Below are positions 53,232 to 62,659 of a stretch of 64,000 bases of DNA, in pieces (position 1 is the stretch's first letter; each line of letters starts with the position of its first letter). Source of the stretch: Firmicutes bacterium TM09-10 (GTDB lineage Bacteria > Bacillota > Clostridia > Lachnospirales > Lachnospiraceae); contig QUKC01000001.1 of NCBI GenBank assembly GCA_003481005.1, forward strand, positions 248,001 to 312,000, in the 5' to 3' direction. The position numbers and the translations under genes are program-made. A model generated the notes under the pieces. It saw only the letters and a list, made by a program, of their open reading frames with translations, searched no databases and had not been told where the DNA came from.

Positions 53232-54611
53232 TCAACGCTGTTCCTGCACTCTTTCATACCGAAAGCGCTCTCTTCCAAAGCATACCATATCCCCCTCCTG
53301 TAACTGCACGCTTTCGTTCGGAGAAAGCTTATGTCCATTGACACTCGTTCCATTTCTGGAATTCAGGTCGCGCACACTGATTCTTCCTCCGTATCCCTCC
53401 AGCCGTGCATGGATTCTGCTGACCGATCGATCTGACAGCACGACGGAAACTCTTCCTTTCAGCTTTCCGATCGTAAGCGGAAGTCCCTTTAGCACAATAC
53501 GCTGCTCTTTCCCCTGCGCATTCAGGCAGTACAGCCCATCGTACTGCTCTGTCATGCTGTCCAGATCGGCAAAATAGACCGTCTCCTGACTGCCATTTTC
53601 ATACAGCTGCTGCTCATAGCTGTCCCATACCATCTGATCCATCCTGCTGACCGACACTTCCTCGCATTCCTCCCCGACAGACTTGCTCTTCCGAAATCCT
53701 GAAAACAACCGCTTCCACCAGGGCTTGTGCGCTGTTTTCTGTTCATCCCCCTCTGTCATGATATCTGAGGCGTATTCAGCGTCTTGATAAGAAACGCCTG
53801 TCAAAGCACCTCGCTGCCCTACAGCTCCCGACTCTGACGTACTTTCACTTTTTCGCAGCTCTACAGGCCATTCGCCATCCGGCAGCGTTATGCGCGCCCC
53901 AACGGTACTCCTGCAGCCCCAATCTCCCGAATCTCCCTCTCCGCCGTTTCGTCCACCGCTTTCCGTGTACTCCCCTGACACACACCAACCGTGCTCCTTT
54001 CCCCGCCCGGTCTGCTTCAAAGCCGCCATCTCTTTCTCCAGAAACGGCAGAAAAGAGGACAGCACAAAGTAATCCGCCTTGGAAAGCTTATAGAATTCAT
54101 ACGCAAGGTTTACTGCCTGCTCCTGTCCATGATCGATATGCTCCAGAAAGAAATCCGCCAGCTCTACATACTGTTTTCCAGTCTGTAGTCCGCCTGGATA
54201 AAAAGCAAAATAAAGCTCTCCTGTCTCCACATCCGCAAAAATTACCTCTTCCTCCAGAAGAACCCCAGACTCATCCAACATGTACTCCCCCAGTTGTGCC
54301 TGTACCGCTGCTGTATCCCGGATAATCCGTTCCAGGTCTGGCGCCTTCATCCTCCGGCTTTCATACAGCCGTGCAAGCGGCTGGCGGGAAGTAATGTCAT
54401 AGTATAAAAGCTCTTCCCCATCCAGATACCGCAGACTGCACGGAAGCAGCCCTCCAATTCGGTTGTGCTGCATAATCCGGTAATCATACCGCTCCGCCAT
54501 ATCCTTGTCCTGGCAGGGTAATACCATATAGCTATGGTTCAATTCCCGTTTATAGATCACTTTTTCCGCAATCCGATCCTGTCCAATTTTTCGCTCCATC
54601 TGCTTATTCAT
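53232..54611 (-). CDS. DUF6382 and FHA domain protein of the Tad operon
   Basis: 459 residues. N-terminal DUF6382 region (about residues 25-190, YMVLPCQDKDMAERYDYRIMQ onward), a low-complexity Gly/Glu-rich middle, and a C-terminal FHA domain (about 375-450) with RSVSRIHARLEGYG and LNSRNGTSVNGHKL, which carries the Arg/Ser/Asn phosphothreonine-binding residues. No membrane segment. Overlaps the TadE-like gene by 8 bases. In clostridia this two-domain protein is a usual Tad-operon member, perhaps linking pilus assembly to Ser/Thr phosphorylation. Confidence 0.88.
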   Translation of the reverse strand: MNKQMERKIGQDRIAEKVIYKRELNHSYMVLPCQDKDMAERYDYRIMQHNRIGGLLPCSLRYLDGEELLYYDITSRQPLARLYESRRMKAPDLERIIRDTAAVQAQLGEYMLDESGVLLEEEVIFADVETGELYFAFYPGGLQTGKQYVELADFFLEHIDHGQEQAVNLAYEFYKLSKADYFVLSSFLPFLEKEMAALKQTGRGKEHGWCVSGEYTESGGRNGGEGDSGDWGCRSTVGARITLPDGEWPVELRKSESTSESGAVGQRGALTGVSYQDAEYASDIMTEGDEQKTAHKPWWKRLFSGFRKSKSVGEECEEVSVSRMDQMVWDSYEQQLYENGSQETVYFADLDSMTEQYDGLYCLNAQGKEQRIVLKGLPLTIGKLKGRVSVVLSDRSVSRIHARLEGYGGRISVRDLNSRNGTSVNGHKLSPNESVQLQEGDMVCFGRERFRYERVQEQR

Positions 54612-55047
54612 CCCTCAGTTCCTTTCCTCTTCTGATTCCTCTGATATAAGCCGCCGCATTCCTGACATACGCAGTCTGCTTTACCTTCAGCCGTCCTCTG
54701 TCGCCAACAGCCGCCAACCGTGCAAGCGGCGTTTCCCGTTCCAAAGTCACTTCAACCCGAAGCATTCCGGCTTTGATCTGCCTTTCTTCTTTTCCAAAAG
54801 ACAGAACCTCCCCCTCCAACAGCTGATTTAACTGCCCATCCGCATAACCGGCGTCCGGGCGTTCCTGTGCCGCACTCCGAAAAGCCACTGTATATGCCGC
54901 CTGCATCAGAAAACAGCCCTGATACAGATAACTGCAAAGTCCGATCAAAAGCACAATGAAAATCGAGGCAAGCGGAAGAAGCACCGCCGCTTCTACGACC
55001 ACATAACCGTCTGCTTCTTTTTTTTTCTGATATTGGTTTTTTTCCAT
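54604..55047 (-). CDS. TadE-like pseudopilin
   Basis: 147 residues. Short basic N terminus, then DGYVVVEAAVLLPLASIFIVLLIGLCSYLY: the pilin-like Glu followed by a single membrane helix, the TadE pattern. The rest is a small extracellular beta-rich domain. It lies 13 bases after the prepilin peptidase gene and overlaps the FHA gene. Probably an inner-membrane minor component of the Flp pilus, perhaps processed by the peptidase. Confidence 0.85.
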   Translation of the reverse strand: MEKNQYQKKKEADGYVVVEAAVLLPLASIFIVLLIGLCSYLYQGCFLMQAAYTVAFRSAAQERPDAGYADGQLNQLLEGEVLSFGKEERQIKAGMLRVEVTLERETPLARLAAVGDRGRLKVKQTAYVRNAAAYIRGIRRGKELRDE

Positions 55048-55060
55048 AATTTTCTCATCT

Positions 55061-55489
55061 TTACGTCTGCAACAGCTGCGTAATCACCGTCGCAGCAAAT
55101 AAAAACGGGGCAAACGGCAGCCTACTGTTCTGATGAAGCACACCGATCCCCATTCCGCAGCCAGCTGCAACACCAATCAGCAGACAGCCCATGCACAAAA
55201 TTGAAACGCATGCTTTCCACCCCAGCAGCAACCCGAATACCAGCAGCATTCCCGCGTCTCCGCTCCCGACCTTTCCGGCAGTCAGGATTACAACGCTTTC
55301 CAGACATACCGCCGGAAGAATTGCTGCAAACATTTCCCAAGCACTCTCCGTTCCCTGCCAGATACGAATCCCGGACAGAATACATCCTGCGGCCGCGCCA
55401 GCCAAAAGCATCGACAATGTAATCTTCCGCCTTTTACAGTCCGTTACCGAACAACACACTCCAAATAAAACCGCCAATCCTGTTTCCAT
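55061..55489 (-). CDS. Prepilin peptidase, TadV/CpaA type
   Basis: 142 residues from the ATG at 55489; an ATG at 55525 with GGAG about 9 bases upstream is also possible and would overlap the previous gene by 23 bases. Type IV prepilin peptidase (A24) signatures: first Asp in VTDCKRRKI and second in KVGSGDAGMLLVFG (GxGD). About four hydrophobic segments. Cleaves the leader of the Flp pilin and of TadE-like proteins at the inner membrane face. Confidence 0.88.
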   Translation of the reverse strand: METGLAVLFGVCCSVTDCKRRKITLSMLLAGAAAGCILSGIRIWQGTESAWEMFAAILPAVCLESVVILTAGKVGSGDAGMLLVFGLLLGWKACVSILCMGCLLIGVAAGCGMGIGVLHQNSRLPFAPFLFAATVITQLLQT

Positions 55490-55502
55490 ATTTTTCTCTC
55501 TG

Positions 55503-56288
55503 TCATCCGCACCGTGGACAGGCATGTCTGCCCATCTCCAGCGCCTGCATCAGCGTGACGCTTTCAATCGTCCGTCTGAGCCCGCTGCAGCTTACTGTAT
55601 TATGATATCTGCTTCCTCCGTCCGTCACATAGATCAGCCGATTTTCTAACTGTCCCCTGGCAACACATACGCTGCATGGTGTATAATCTGCTGTTATTTC
55701 CTCCCGGTCTGCAAGGCGGATGGACGGATTCAAATAGAGACAGCTCCGTTCCCGGTGATAGGCTTCTCCTGATTTTGTAATATAAACCAGCTCTTCTTCC
55801 TGCCGTTCCCAGTCTTCTCCCGTCCCGTCCCCGCTGTAGCCAATCCATTTGTGCATCACGCACCCGTTTACGACATAGCTGCTCCGAAAAGCGGCTGTCC
55901 CAAATGGCGCAGAGACCGGCGTCAGCCGCATCAGCCGTACATCCGGTTCTCCATCCTCCTGCCCATAGGCATACAGTGCAAGCTGACGGACCGTCTGATG
56001 CAGCTGCGCTTCTTTGGCGGAATACGTCCAAAATACCAGAAACAGCGATAAAAGATTGGCAACTGCAAACAGGAAAACCGGCAGTACAACTGCTGCCTCC
56101 ACCGTCATGCCAGCCGGGAGCGCCCGGCGAGATGCCTTTTTTCGCCCCGGACAGATCCACCTGCGTATCCATCCGGCAATTCGGTCTTTGGGCTTCCGGG
56201 AATTGAGAGCATGTTGTCCGTATTTTATACTGCTGTCCTGGAGAGAAAACAGCAGCGCATTCGATAATAGGTTTCTCCAAAAAGGCAT
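55503..56288 (-). CDS. TadE-like protein with duplicated YH-Cys motif domain
   Basis: 261 residues. After a basic N terminus, GMTVEAAVVLPVFLFAVANLLSLFLVFW is a TadE-type pilin-like helix. The C-terminal half carries two related blocks: VYITKSGEAYHRERSCLYL ending TPCSVC, and IYVTDGGSRYHNTVSCSGL ending HACPRCG. Each has YH, one Cys and a closing CxxC, which looks like a small metal-binding unit. GGGGAGGG precedes the ATG. It follows the DUF5702 gene by 27 bases. Probably sits outside the membrane with the pilus. Confidence 0.82.
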   Translation of the reverse strand: MPFWRNLLSNALLFSLQDSSIKYGQHALNSRKPKDRIAGWIRRWICPGRKKASRRALPAGMTVEAAVVLPVFLFAVANLLSLFLVFWTYSAKEAQLHQTVRQLALYAYGQEDGEPDVRLMRLTPVSAPFGTAAFRSSYVVNGCVMHKWIGYSGDGTGEDWERQEEELVYITKSGEAYHRERSCLYLNPSIRLADREEITADYTPCSVCVARGQLENRLIYVTDGGSRYHNTVSCSGLRRTIESVTLMQALEMGRHACPRCG

Positions 56289-56315
56289 CCGGCCCGACCC
56301 TCCCCTCTTAATCGC

Positions 56316-57821
56316 TTATTCATACTCGTACCGCCTTGTGATTTCATAGCTTCCGGTATAGCCGCTGACTACCCGGATACATGCCTGCATCCCGTCGATC
56401 AGCCCATCCAGCCGAAAATTGCTGTTTCCCGGCGTCTGCCGGATATCGCTCTCCATCACATCCATCAGTCCTGCAATCGCCTTTTTTGCACCGTGACATA
56501 CCAGCAGCGCGCCGAGATAATCCTGATAGCTCATCCCGTCCGCAGACGAACGATAGGAATCCAGATGGCTTCTGTAGGTCAGCAGCTGAGAAAACGGCGT
56601 ATTCCAGCTTTCCTCGCTTTTGACAAGCGGAATCTTATCCCCCCGCAGCAAAATTCGGACATCCTTGACACTTTCCGCGTATGCCCAGGCAAATAAAATC
56701 ACGGTCGCTGCAAGATCTTTTATCTCAGGCAAGCCAAGCAGTATGGCAATAACGCCCGCTGCGGTTTCCGCCTCCGCTTTTAAGCTGCTTCCAAATAGAA
56801 AGGCTGCGTTTACAGCTTCCCGAAGCAACAAAATCTCCTGCAGCGTCTTTTTCAGATTTTCCCGATCCTGTGTCTGCTGCTGCAAAATATATTCCACCTC
56901 GTAAGCGAGCGCGCTGTTTTCTTTCTCCTTTCCGAAGCTGCCGCATTTTCTCAGGATATAAGCATACAAAAGTCCCTGATCGACCAGGCTGTTCGCAGCT
57001 TCCTTTCCATCCGACAAACCAGTTCCACTGTTTAAATGCCGCACAGACGGTCTGTCCGCCCCGGAAAGACACGCACTGGAAAGCTGCATTCCCTGCGCCG
57101 CTGCTCCCAGAATTCCCTCGCTGCGCGTCGCCCGCACCGCATCCGACGGTGTTTCCGGAATTTCTCCGTCCCAGTCTTTATCCTGAAGCTTTTTCCGGCG
57201 AAAAATCTCTTCTTTCAGCGATTCCTCGGCAGCATCCCACTCTGCTTCCAGATCGCGTCCCTGCAAATCTTCCAGCTGGTTTCCCTGCTCCAGCAACGTT
57301 TCCGCCAAAGAAAGCCCGGAAATATCCTTCATATACTGGACGATATGATACTGCAGCACCGTCCCGCCATCGTCAGTTGCAACACCTGCCTGCAAAAGCT
57401 CCACATCTTCTGTCGAAAGCCCCAGCAGGTCTTTTGCCCCTGCTGTTGGAAATTCCTCCTGTGGACGCAGATTCCGCTCCATATAACGGAAAATATGTTC
57501 TTCCGTCCGATGATAGGATGGATCGCCGGTCTGATACGCCGTATCGATAAAAAACAGGTCATACTGATCCAACATTTCCCGATGATATTCCGCCAGCGCA
57601 GAATCCAACGCCATATCCGCACAGCACTCTATGTACATTCGAATCGTGGAGATTCTGACCGCCGTCAGGACGGCCAGAATCAGGGAAAGCAAAATGCCCA
57701 TAACAAGCGCGAGATACACCGTCATATAGCCAGGCGCCCCCTGCTTTCTCTCGCTCCGGGAATTATCTGCACAGGATACAGCACGATGCACGCCTGCGCA
57801 CCATCCTGCCTTCTGCCTCAT
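56316..57821 (-). CDS. DUF5702 (TadG-like) Tad-operon protein
   Basis: 501 residues. One membrane helix near the N terminus (GYMTVYLALVMGILLSLILAV) is followed by IRMYIECCADMALDSALAEYHREMLDQYDLFFID, typical for DUF5702/TadG-like proteins, then a long helical extracellular region and a second hydrophobic patch about residues 350-390. Its ATG overlaps the stop of the Flp pilin gene by 4 bases. Presumed pseudopilin or assembly factor of the Tad pilus; the mechanism is not known. Confidence 0.85.
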   Translation of the reverse strand: MRQKAGWCAGVHRAVSCADNSRSERKQGAPGYMTVYLALVMGILLSLILAVLTAVRISTIRMYIECCADMALDSALAEYHREMLDQYDLFFIDTAYQTGDPSYHRTEEHIFRYMERNLRPQEEFPTAGAKDLLGLSTEDVELLQAGVATDDGGTVLQYHIVQYMKDISGLSLAETLLEQGNQLEDLQGRDLEAEWDAAEESLKEEIFRRKKLQDKDWDGEIPETPSDAVRATRSEGILGAAAQGMQLSSACLSGADRPSVRHLNSGTGLSDGKEAANSLVDQGLLYAYILRKCGSFGKEKENSALAYEVEYILQQQTQDRENLKKTLQEILLLREAVNAAFLFGSSLKAEAETAAGVIAILLGLPEIKDLAATVILFAWAYAESVKDVRILLRGDKIPLVKSEESWNTPFSQLLTYRSHLDSYRSSADGMSYQDYLGALLVCHGAKKAIAGLMDVMESDIRQTPGNSNFRLDGLIDGMQACIRVVSGYTGSYEITRRYEYE

Positions 57822-58033
57822 ATCTTCCCTGCCTGGGACGTGATTTTGCCGAAAATATTCGTCACGAGCTCGGTAATTCTGTCTTTGAAAATCAGCACAA
57901 GTCCAGTTGCGACTAAAATCAATAACACGACTTCCACAGTTCCGACTCCATCTTCATTTCTGAGCACCTCATACACTCTTCTCTGCAGCTTCCATGCTCC
58001 ATTCACTGCACGGTTTTTCCAATACATCAGCAT
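57818..58033 (-). CDS. Flp1-type IVb pilin
   Basis: 71 residues from the ATG at 58033 with AGGAGG 6-7 bases upstream; an earlier ATG nine codons before lacks a site. Basic N terminus, then EDGVGTVEVVLLILVATGLVLIF: a Glu five residues into a hydrophobic helix, as in Flp pilins, and a short C-terminal tail. Major structural subunit of the Tad pilus, exported and cleaved by the TadV-like peptidase. Coupled to the DUF5702 gene by a 4-base overlap. Confidence 0.92.
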   Translation of the reverse strand: MLMYWKNRAVNGAWKLQRRVYEVLRNEDGVGTVEVVLLILVATGLVLIFKDRITELVTNIFGKITSQAGKI

Positions 58034-58105
58034 ATTTGTTCCTCCTCGTTTTCCTATCATTTATCGTTTCTTACTGCGCGTTCGATGCAACATTTCCCAC
58101 CCCCG

Positions 58106-59473
58106 TCACAGTCCTCCGAAGGAGAGCCACGCCGGTACCAGAATCAGAATCATCACCACACTCAGCATCAGCAGCATCGGAAATAACAATTTTGTCTGCG
58201 CTTCCTCTGCTTTTCTCCGCGCGGCAGCTTTCTGTTCCTCGAACGCATTCTCTGCCTCCTGTCCGAGTGCAGTGATCAGTTCCCCTGTTCCCCTGCGGAT
58301 GTTCTGGGCCAGCAATGCCGCGCACTTTTTATATTGCGGCAGACGGGTGCGTTTTCCAAAACGTTCCAGCGCTTCGGTCTGCGTCATTCCGCTTTCCATT
58401 TCCCGAAATGTCCGGCGCACCTCTTCGTAAACAACACCATTCTTTTCTTTGGAAAGTCTCGCAAAAATCTGTCGGATCGGCATTCCAGTCTGCGTAAGCA
58501 GCGTCAACCGCGCTAAAAAGGACGGATAGGCCAATGCGAGCTCTTCCTGCCTCGCTTCCCCTTCTTTTTCCAAATCGTGATCATATGCAAACGAAATCAA
58601 ACCTGTCCCTGCTATCGTCAGACATAAAATCCACAGCCCATATGGTTCCTGATGCAGCCGCCATTTTACAGGCTGCTCTTCCAGTGTTTCCGGCAGCGCT
58701 GCCGACGCTTGCTGCAGACTGCGCTCTGCTTCCAGCTGCCGTCCTGTTTCGCGCATCAGTCGATCTGCCAGGCTGTCTCCCTTTGGCACAATCCGCACTG
58801 CAAAGGAACATTCCCGCTCCTGCTCAACACACTGCAGTCGGACGCTCAGCACTACCAGCTCTCCGCCTTCCTCCACCCACTGTTTCCGAATCTGTCCGGA
58901 AGCATCCATCAGGTCATAGCAGTCACTCTGCCAGCTTCCCGTCACCAGCCCGCCGCAGAATCTCTCCGGCAAGTCCAGATCGTCTTCCACGCTGTCCGGG
59001 TTTGGAATTGCCGCTACCCAGCGCTCCAGCTCTACCTGTGCCTGATCCAGAAGCGCTGATGCCTCTTCTTCTGACAGCTCCTTCTCCGGCACCGATACCG
59101 AAATCTTCCGCAGCTTTTCGTCTCCGACCTCAGCATCCAGTACATACGTCCGGTCTCCTTCCCCGCTGTCCGGGCGAAGCAGTTCTGTCAATGGCTCTAA
59201 ACCTCCTGTCGTCAAAAAAATCTGGCAAAGCAGTGCCATCGCCAGCCCGGCGGACAGGATCGCCAGCAGGCGCTCTGTTTTTTGAACCTGAAATTCCCGA
59301 TATTTGAGAGCGCCTGTTTCCCGCCCCCAGATCCGGCACAAAATTTCCTGTCCCTGCCTGTTTCCCGTTTTCCTGCCGCCTCGGTTTCGTTCCATTTTTT
59401 TCTGCAACACTACCAGCCGCAGCGCACACGAATGAAACAGTCCAACCTTTTTTCCTTTTTTCTGTTTCCACAT
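58106..59473 (-). CDS. TadC-like type II secretion F-domain protein
   Basis: 455 residues from the ATG at 59473 (GAGGAC just before it). One hydrophobic segment near residue 75, a beta-rich extracellular-like insert, another near residue 275, then a T2SF domain (LTLLTQTGMPIRQIFARLS ... LIPALGQEA-like) ending in a pair of membrane helices (LLFPMLLMLSVVMILILV). Larger than a classical TadC because of the insert between the first two helices. It begins 9 bases after the TadB gene. Platform protein for pilus assembly with TadB. Confidence 0.85.
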   Translation of the reverse strand: MWKQKKGKKVGLFHSCALRLVVLQKKMERNRGGRKTGNRQGQEILCRIWGRETGALKYREFQVQKTERLLAILSAGLAMALLCQIFLTTGGLEPLTELLRPDSGEGDRTYVLDAEVGDEKLRKISVSVPEKELSEEEASALLDQAQVELERWVAAIPNPDSVEDDLDLPERFCGGLVTGSWQSDCYDLMDASGQIRKQWVEEGGELVVLSVRLQCVEQERECSFAVRIVPKGDSLADRLMRETGRQLEAERSLQQASAALPETLEEQPVKWRLHQEPYGLWILCLTIAGTGLISFAYDHDLEKEGEARQEELALAYPSFLARLTLLTQTGMPIRQIFARLSKEKNGVVYEEVRRTFREMESGMTQTEALERFGKRTRLPQYKKCAALLAQNIRRGTGELITALGQEAENAFEEQKAAARRKAEEAQTKLLFPMLLMLSVVMILILVPAWLSFGGL

Positions 59474-59481
59474 GTCCTCTA

Positions 59482-60261
59482 TCACGCCCGAATATCCATA
59501 ATTTTCTCCGCCAGCACGCACGACGCCAGATACAGCCCGAGGCAGACCGTCATAATCGCGATTCCTGCCGGGTTATGATACAGTCCGTCAAAGAATCCCT
59601 TCGACGACACCTGCATGTAGCCGTAAAGTAAAAACGGAATCAGCATCATCACCTTCTGCTCATATTTTCTCGACGCCAGCATCGTCGCAATATCCCGCTG
59701 CGTTTCCATCCGCTGTCCCGTCAGGTCTGCCGTTCTCTGAATCATCTCCTTTAAGTTGCCGCCCAGATGCCGCGCTGTTGCAAACACCTCTGTAAAATCC
59801 CGGATTTCTTCGATGCCGCTGCGCCTGCCAAAATCCAGAAGCATCTGCTCCAGCGCCACCCGGTTTGTCAATCCCTTACGAATCAGTGCAAGCTCCTGTC
59901 CCATCTCGCTATTTTGTCCGTAAAGGACGCCGATTTCGCGTTCCACATCCAGGAACGCATTTTCTATGGAGCTCCCTGCCTGGATACCTGCCGTTACCAT
60001 CAGGATAGTATCCTTAAATTGCAGGGAAAGTCTTTCCTTTCTTTTTTGAATTCTGTTCTTTTTGTCGCGTCCGTATAAAACCTTCCATACTGCCGGAAAC
60101 GCCAGCATTCCAAGCCATGACCGGTAGAACATCCCTGCAAAAGCACCTGTTGCAAAAAATGCTTTGAAAAAGCAGAGTAAATATTCCTGCCAGGAAAACC
60201 GGTATTGGGAATAGTCTGTTTTATTCTCAGCCAAAGCCCGCCGCTTCCAGCTTTTCCACAT
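59482..60261 (-). CDS. TadB-like type II secretion F-domain protein
   Basis: 259 residues from the ATG at 60261 (AAGGAG upstream). Two hydrophobic segments at about 25-65, a T2SF domain (MVTAGIQAGSSIENAFLDVERE, FATARHLGGNLKEMIQRTADL) and a final helix pair. Overlaps the TadA gene by 35 bases. Together with TadC it forms the inner-membrane platform on which the ATPase acts. Confidence 0.9.
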   Translation of the reverse strand: MWKSWKRRALAENKTDYSQYRFSWQEYLLCFFKAFFATGAFAGMFYRSWLGMLAFPAVWKVLYGRDKKNRIQKRKERLSLQFKDTILMVTAGIQAGSSIENAFLDVEREIGVLYGQNSEMGQELALIRKGLTNRVALEQMLLDFGRRSGIEEIRDFTEVFATARHLGGNLKEMIQRTADLTGQRMETQRDIATMLASRKYEQKVMMLIPFLLYGYMQVSSKGFFDGLYHNPAGIAIMTVCLGLYLASCVLAEKIMDIRA

Positions 60262-61459
60262 GACAAAGTTCTCCTTTCTTTTCCAGTTTGCCGCTGACCT
60301 TTTCCCGCGTACTGTTTTCGTCCTCTTCAAAGGCATACAGCGTCCTGGTCGTAATCTCTCCTTCCGAAAATCCTGTAATTTCTGCGATTTCCAGTACCTT
60401 TCTGGTTTTGTCCCGCATCCTTCCAAGATGCACTAAAATATCAATTCCCGATGCGATCTGTCTTCGTATGGCAGACAATGGAATGTCCATTCCCATCAGG
60501 AGCATGGTCTCCATCCGAAGCAGCATGTCCCGCGCTGTGTTTCCGTGCCCGGTCGACATACTCCCGGCGTGCCCGGAATTGTAGGCAGTCAGCAGCTCAC
60601 AGATCTCTGCACCGCGAACTTCTCCGACGATAATCCGATCCGGCCGCATTCTTAAACTGCTGCGGATCAGATCCCGCACGGAAATCGTTCTGCATCCCTC
60701 CATGTTGGCGTTTCTGGTTTCGAGGGAAACCAGATTTTGCGCATATTTTAACTGCAGCTCCGCGCTGTCCTCGATCGTCACGATTCGTTCCTCCGGCGGA
60801 ATCGCCTGCGACAGCGCATTTAAAAACGTCGTCTTCCCGCTCCCCGTACCCCCGCTGATAAAAATGTTGTACCGGCACTTTACCAACAGTTCGAGAAAGC
60901 TTTTGCATTCTTCTGTAATCGACCCAAGCGCCACCAGCCTGTCCAGCGTCATTCCCTCTTCCGGAAACCGCCGGATTGTCATCGCAGGACCGTTTAACGC
61001 AACCGGAGAAAGCACGACGTTTACCCGTGAACCATCGGAAAGCCTTGCATCCAGAATCGGAGACGCCTCATTGACAACCCGGTTGCAGCCCGCCGCGATC
61101 TGCTGAATCACATCCAACAGCCGTGCAGGACTTTCAAACCGTCCCTGCCACTGCGTAAGCCTGCCGTCCTTTTCAATAAAAATCCGATCCGGCCCATTGA
61201 CCATGATCTCCGTAATCCGCTTGTCCTCCAGAAGCTCCTGCAGTACATCGAAACCCCGAATCGCCGCAAACAGCTCTCTGCCGAGCTTTCTTCGCTCTGC
61301 CACGTCCAACCTGCCGATACAGTCGCTTCTGCAGAGCCTTTCATCTATCAGCCGTCGTACCTGCCCATCCGAAAAATCCAGTCCGCAGTCCAGCTTCTGC
61401 AGAATTTCCTGCTTCACCTGTACGCGGAACTGTTCATACACCGCCCTGCTCATCTGCAT
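60227..61459 (-). CDS. tadA: TadA/CpaF-type pilus assembly ATPase
   Basis: 410 residues. Walker A GGTGSGKTTFLNAL about residue 205, Asp box VTIEDSAELQL, Walker B region RMRPDRIIVGEVRGAE and His box TGHGNT. The N-terminal part has EIMVNGPDRIFIEKDG, typical of CpaF proteins. Cytosolic hexameric motor for Flp pilus assembly. Overlaps tadZ by 26 bases upstream and tadB by 35 bases downstream. Confidence 0.95.
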   Translation of the reverse strand: MQMSRAVYEQFRVQVKQEILQKLDCGLDFSDGQVRRLIDERLCRSDCIGRLDVAERRKLGRELFAAIRGFDVLQELLEDKRITEIMVNGPDRIFIEKDGRLTQWQGRFESPARLLDVIQQIAAGCNRVVNEASPILDARLSDGSRVNVVLSPVALNGPAMTIRRFPEEGMTLDRLVALGSITEECKSFLELLVKCRYNIFISGGTGSGKTTFLNALSQAIPPEERIVTIEDSAELQLKYAQNLVSLETRNANMEGCRTISVRDLIRSSLRMRPDRIIVGEVRGAEICELLTAYNSGHAGSMSTGHGNTARDMLLRMETMLLMGMDIPLSAIRRQIASGIDILVHLGRMRDKTRKVLEIAEITGFSEGEITTRTLYAFEEDENSTREKVSGKLEKKGELCHVEKLEAAGFG

Positions 61460-62432
61460 CCAACACTTTCTTCGTATATTCCGCCAGCTCCCCGGACGAC
61501 AGATTTCCGATGTCCTTGGGCAGCTGGCAGAAAAATGGCAATTTTAACTTTTTCGAGCGCTCCCAGACGTCCGAATAATCCGTCCGTTCCAGCGTCTCCC
61601 GATACTGCGCAAGCTTCGCGGCGGCAAAGCCGTCCTCCCGTACGATCGTGTAAATCCTCGTACAACGCCGCAGGACATCAAATAATCCCTGCACCCCATC
61701 CGACAGATCCAATAGAATGACGTCATATTGCCCGTCATCCAATAAATCCAGCAGACGCCGCCATTCCTCTCTGGCGATTCCGTACAGATCGTATCCGCAT
61801 GACGCCGGAAGAATAAAATCCATTCCGTTGATGCACTCCGCTGCCTGATACAGTCTGCCTAAAAACTGCTCCTTAGACTCCTGCAAATAGTACAGCAAAC
61901 TTGCAAACTCTGTGTTATCCGCCTGTTTTCCAAGCATCTCGGTCAGCCCTGCACAGCATTCAAAATTCAGATACAGCACCCTCTTATTTGCCGCCAGAAG
62001 CTGTCCCATCGTCAGCGCAAGCGTTGTCTGCAGGCTGCGTCCTACCGGCGTATAAAATCCGTACACACAAGCCTTCCCTACCGTCTGCAAAAATGGCAAT
62101 TTCTCTGTTTGCATCGCCGTCTCCGTGACTTTTTTGGCAATCCGGAGCACACTGCTGTACTTGCTCACGCACGGAAGCTCCTGTACCGGGCTGTTTTCTT
62201 CCTCCTGCAGCAAAATGACATGCCGTACCCAGTCCTTCATCTCTTCCCGAAAAAGCCCCTGCGCGATCAGCAAAATCTGTACCGGCTTTCGGGCGAGAGA
62301 ATCCTGTAAACGCTCTGCTCCCGTAAAAGCCAACACCTCAAACGGAAAATCCTCCCGTCTGCTCAGCGCATCCATCAGCCTGCATGCATACGCCTCCTCC
62401 GGATCGCAAATCGCCAATGTCCGTCTATTCAA
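61434..62432 (-). CDS. TadZ/CpaE-like pilus localisation protein
   Basis: 332 residues. Receiver-like N-terminal domain (LAICDPEEAYACRLMDALS), then an ATPase-like domain where the deviant Walker A reads YTPVGRSLQTT: the usual Lys of KGGxGKT is missing, as in many TadZ proteins. NFECCAG and VILLDLSDG follow. The start is a TTG at 62432 with AGGAGG about 10 bases upstream; the next ATG would cut the N-terminal domain. First gene of the Tad operon; thought to place the pilus apparatus at the membrane. Confidence 0.85.
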   Translation of the reverse strand: MNRRTLAICDPEEAYACRLMDALSRREDFPFEVLAFTGAERLQDSLARKPVQILLIAQGLFREEMKDWVRHVILLQEEENSPVQELPCVSKYSSVLRIAKKVTETAMQTEKLPFLQTVGKACVYGFYTPVGRSLQTTLALTMGQLLAANKRVLYLNFECCAGLTEMLGKQADNTEFASLLYYLQESKEQFLGRLYQAAECINGMDFILPASCGYDLYGIAREEWRRLLDLLDDGQYDVILLDLSDGVQGLFDVLRRCTRIYTIVREDGFAAAKLAQYRETLERTDYSDVWERSKKLKLPFFCQLPKDIGNLSSGELAEYTKKVLDADEQGGV

Positions 62433-62659
62433 TTGTTCGTATTCCTCCTGGTAATTTCCTAAATAACAGAATACAGAATTCAGAAAATATAAGAACCGCT
62501 AATCAGCGGTATGGACCGGGATCAGATGCCTCTGCATTGATCCCGCCTGATGGTAAGACAAAGTATAGACCGGATTTTCTGTACTGTCCAGCGCAAGATA
62601 GTACCTTAAATGTTACTTGTGACGTTTTGACAAACCTGGTATGCAATTTTTATGTATTT

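Noticed and set aside
57036..58430. Long plus-strand frame opposite the DUF5702, Flp and TadC genes
   Set aside because: It crosses three well-supported minus-strand genes and has no recognisable domain; antisense shadow.
62433..62659. Possible cyclic di-GMP riboswitch ahead of the Tad operon
   Set aside because: The leader has some paired segments, but I could not find the conserved GEMM core, so no riboswitch is called.
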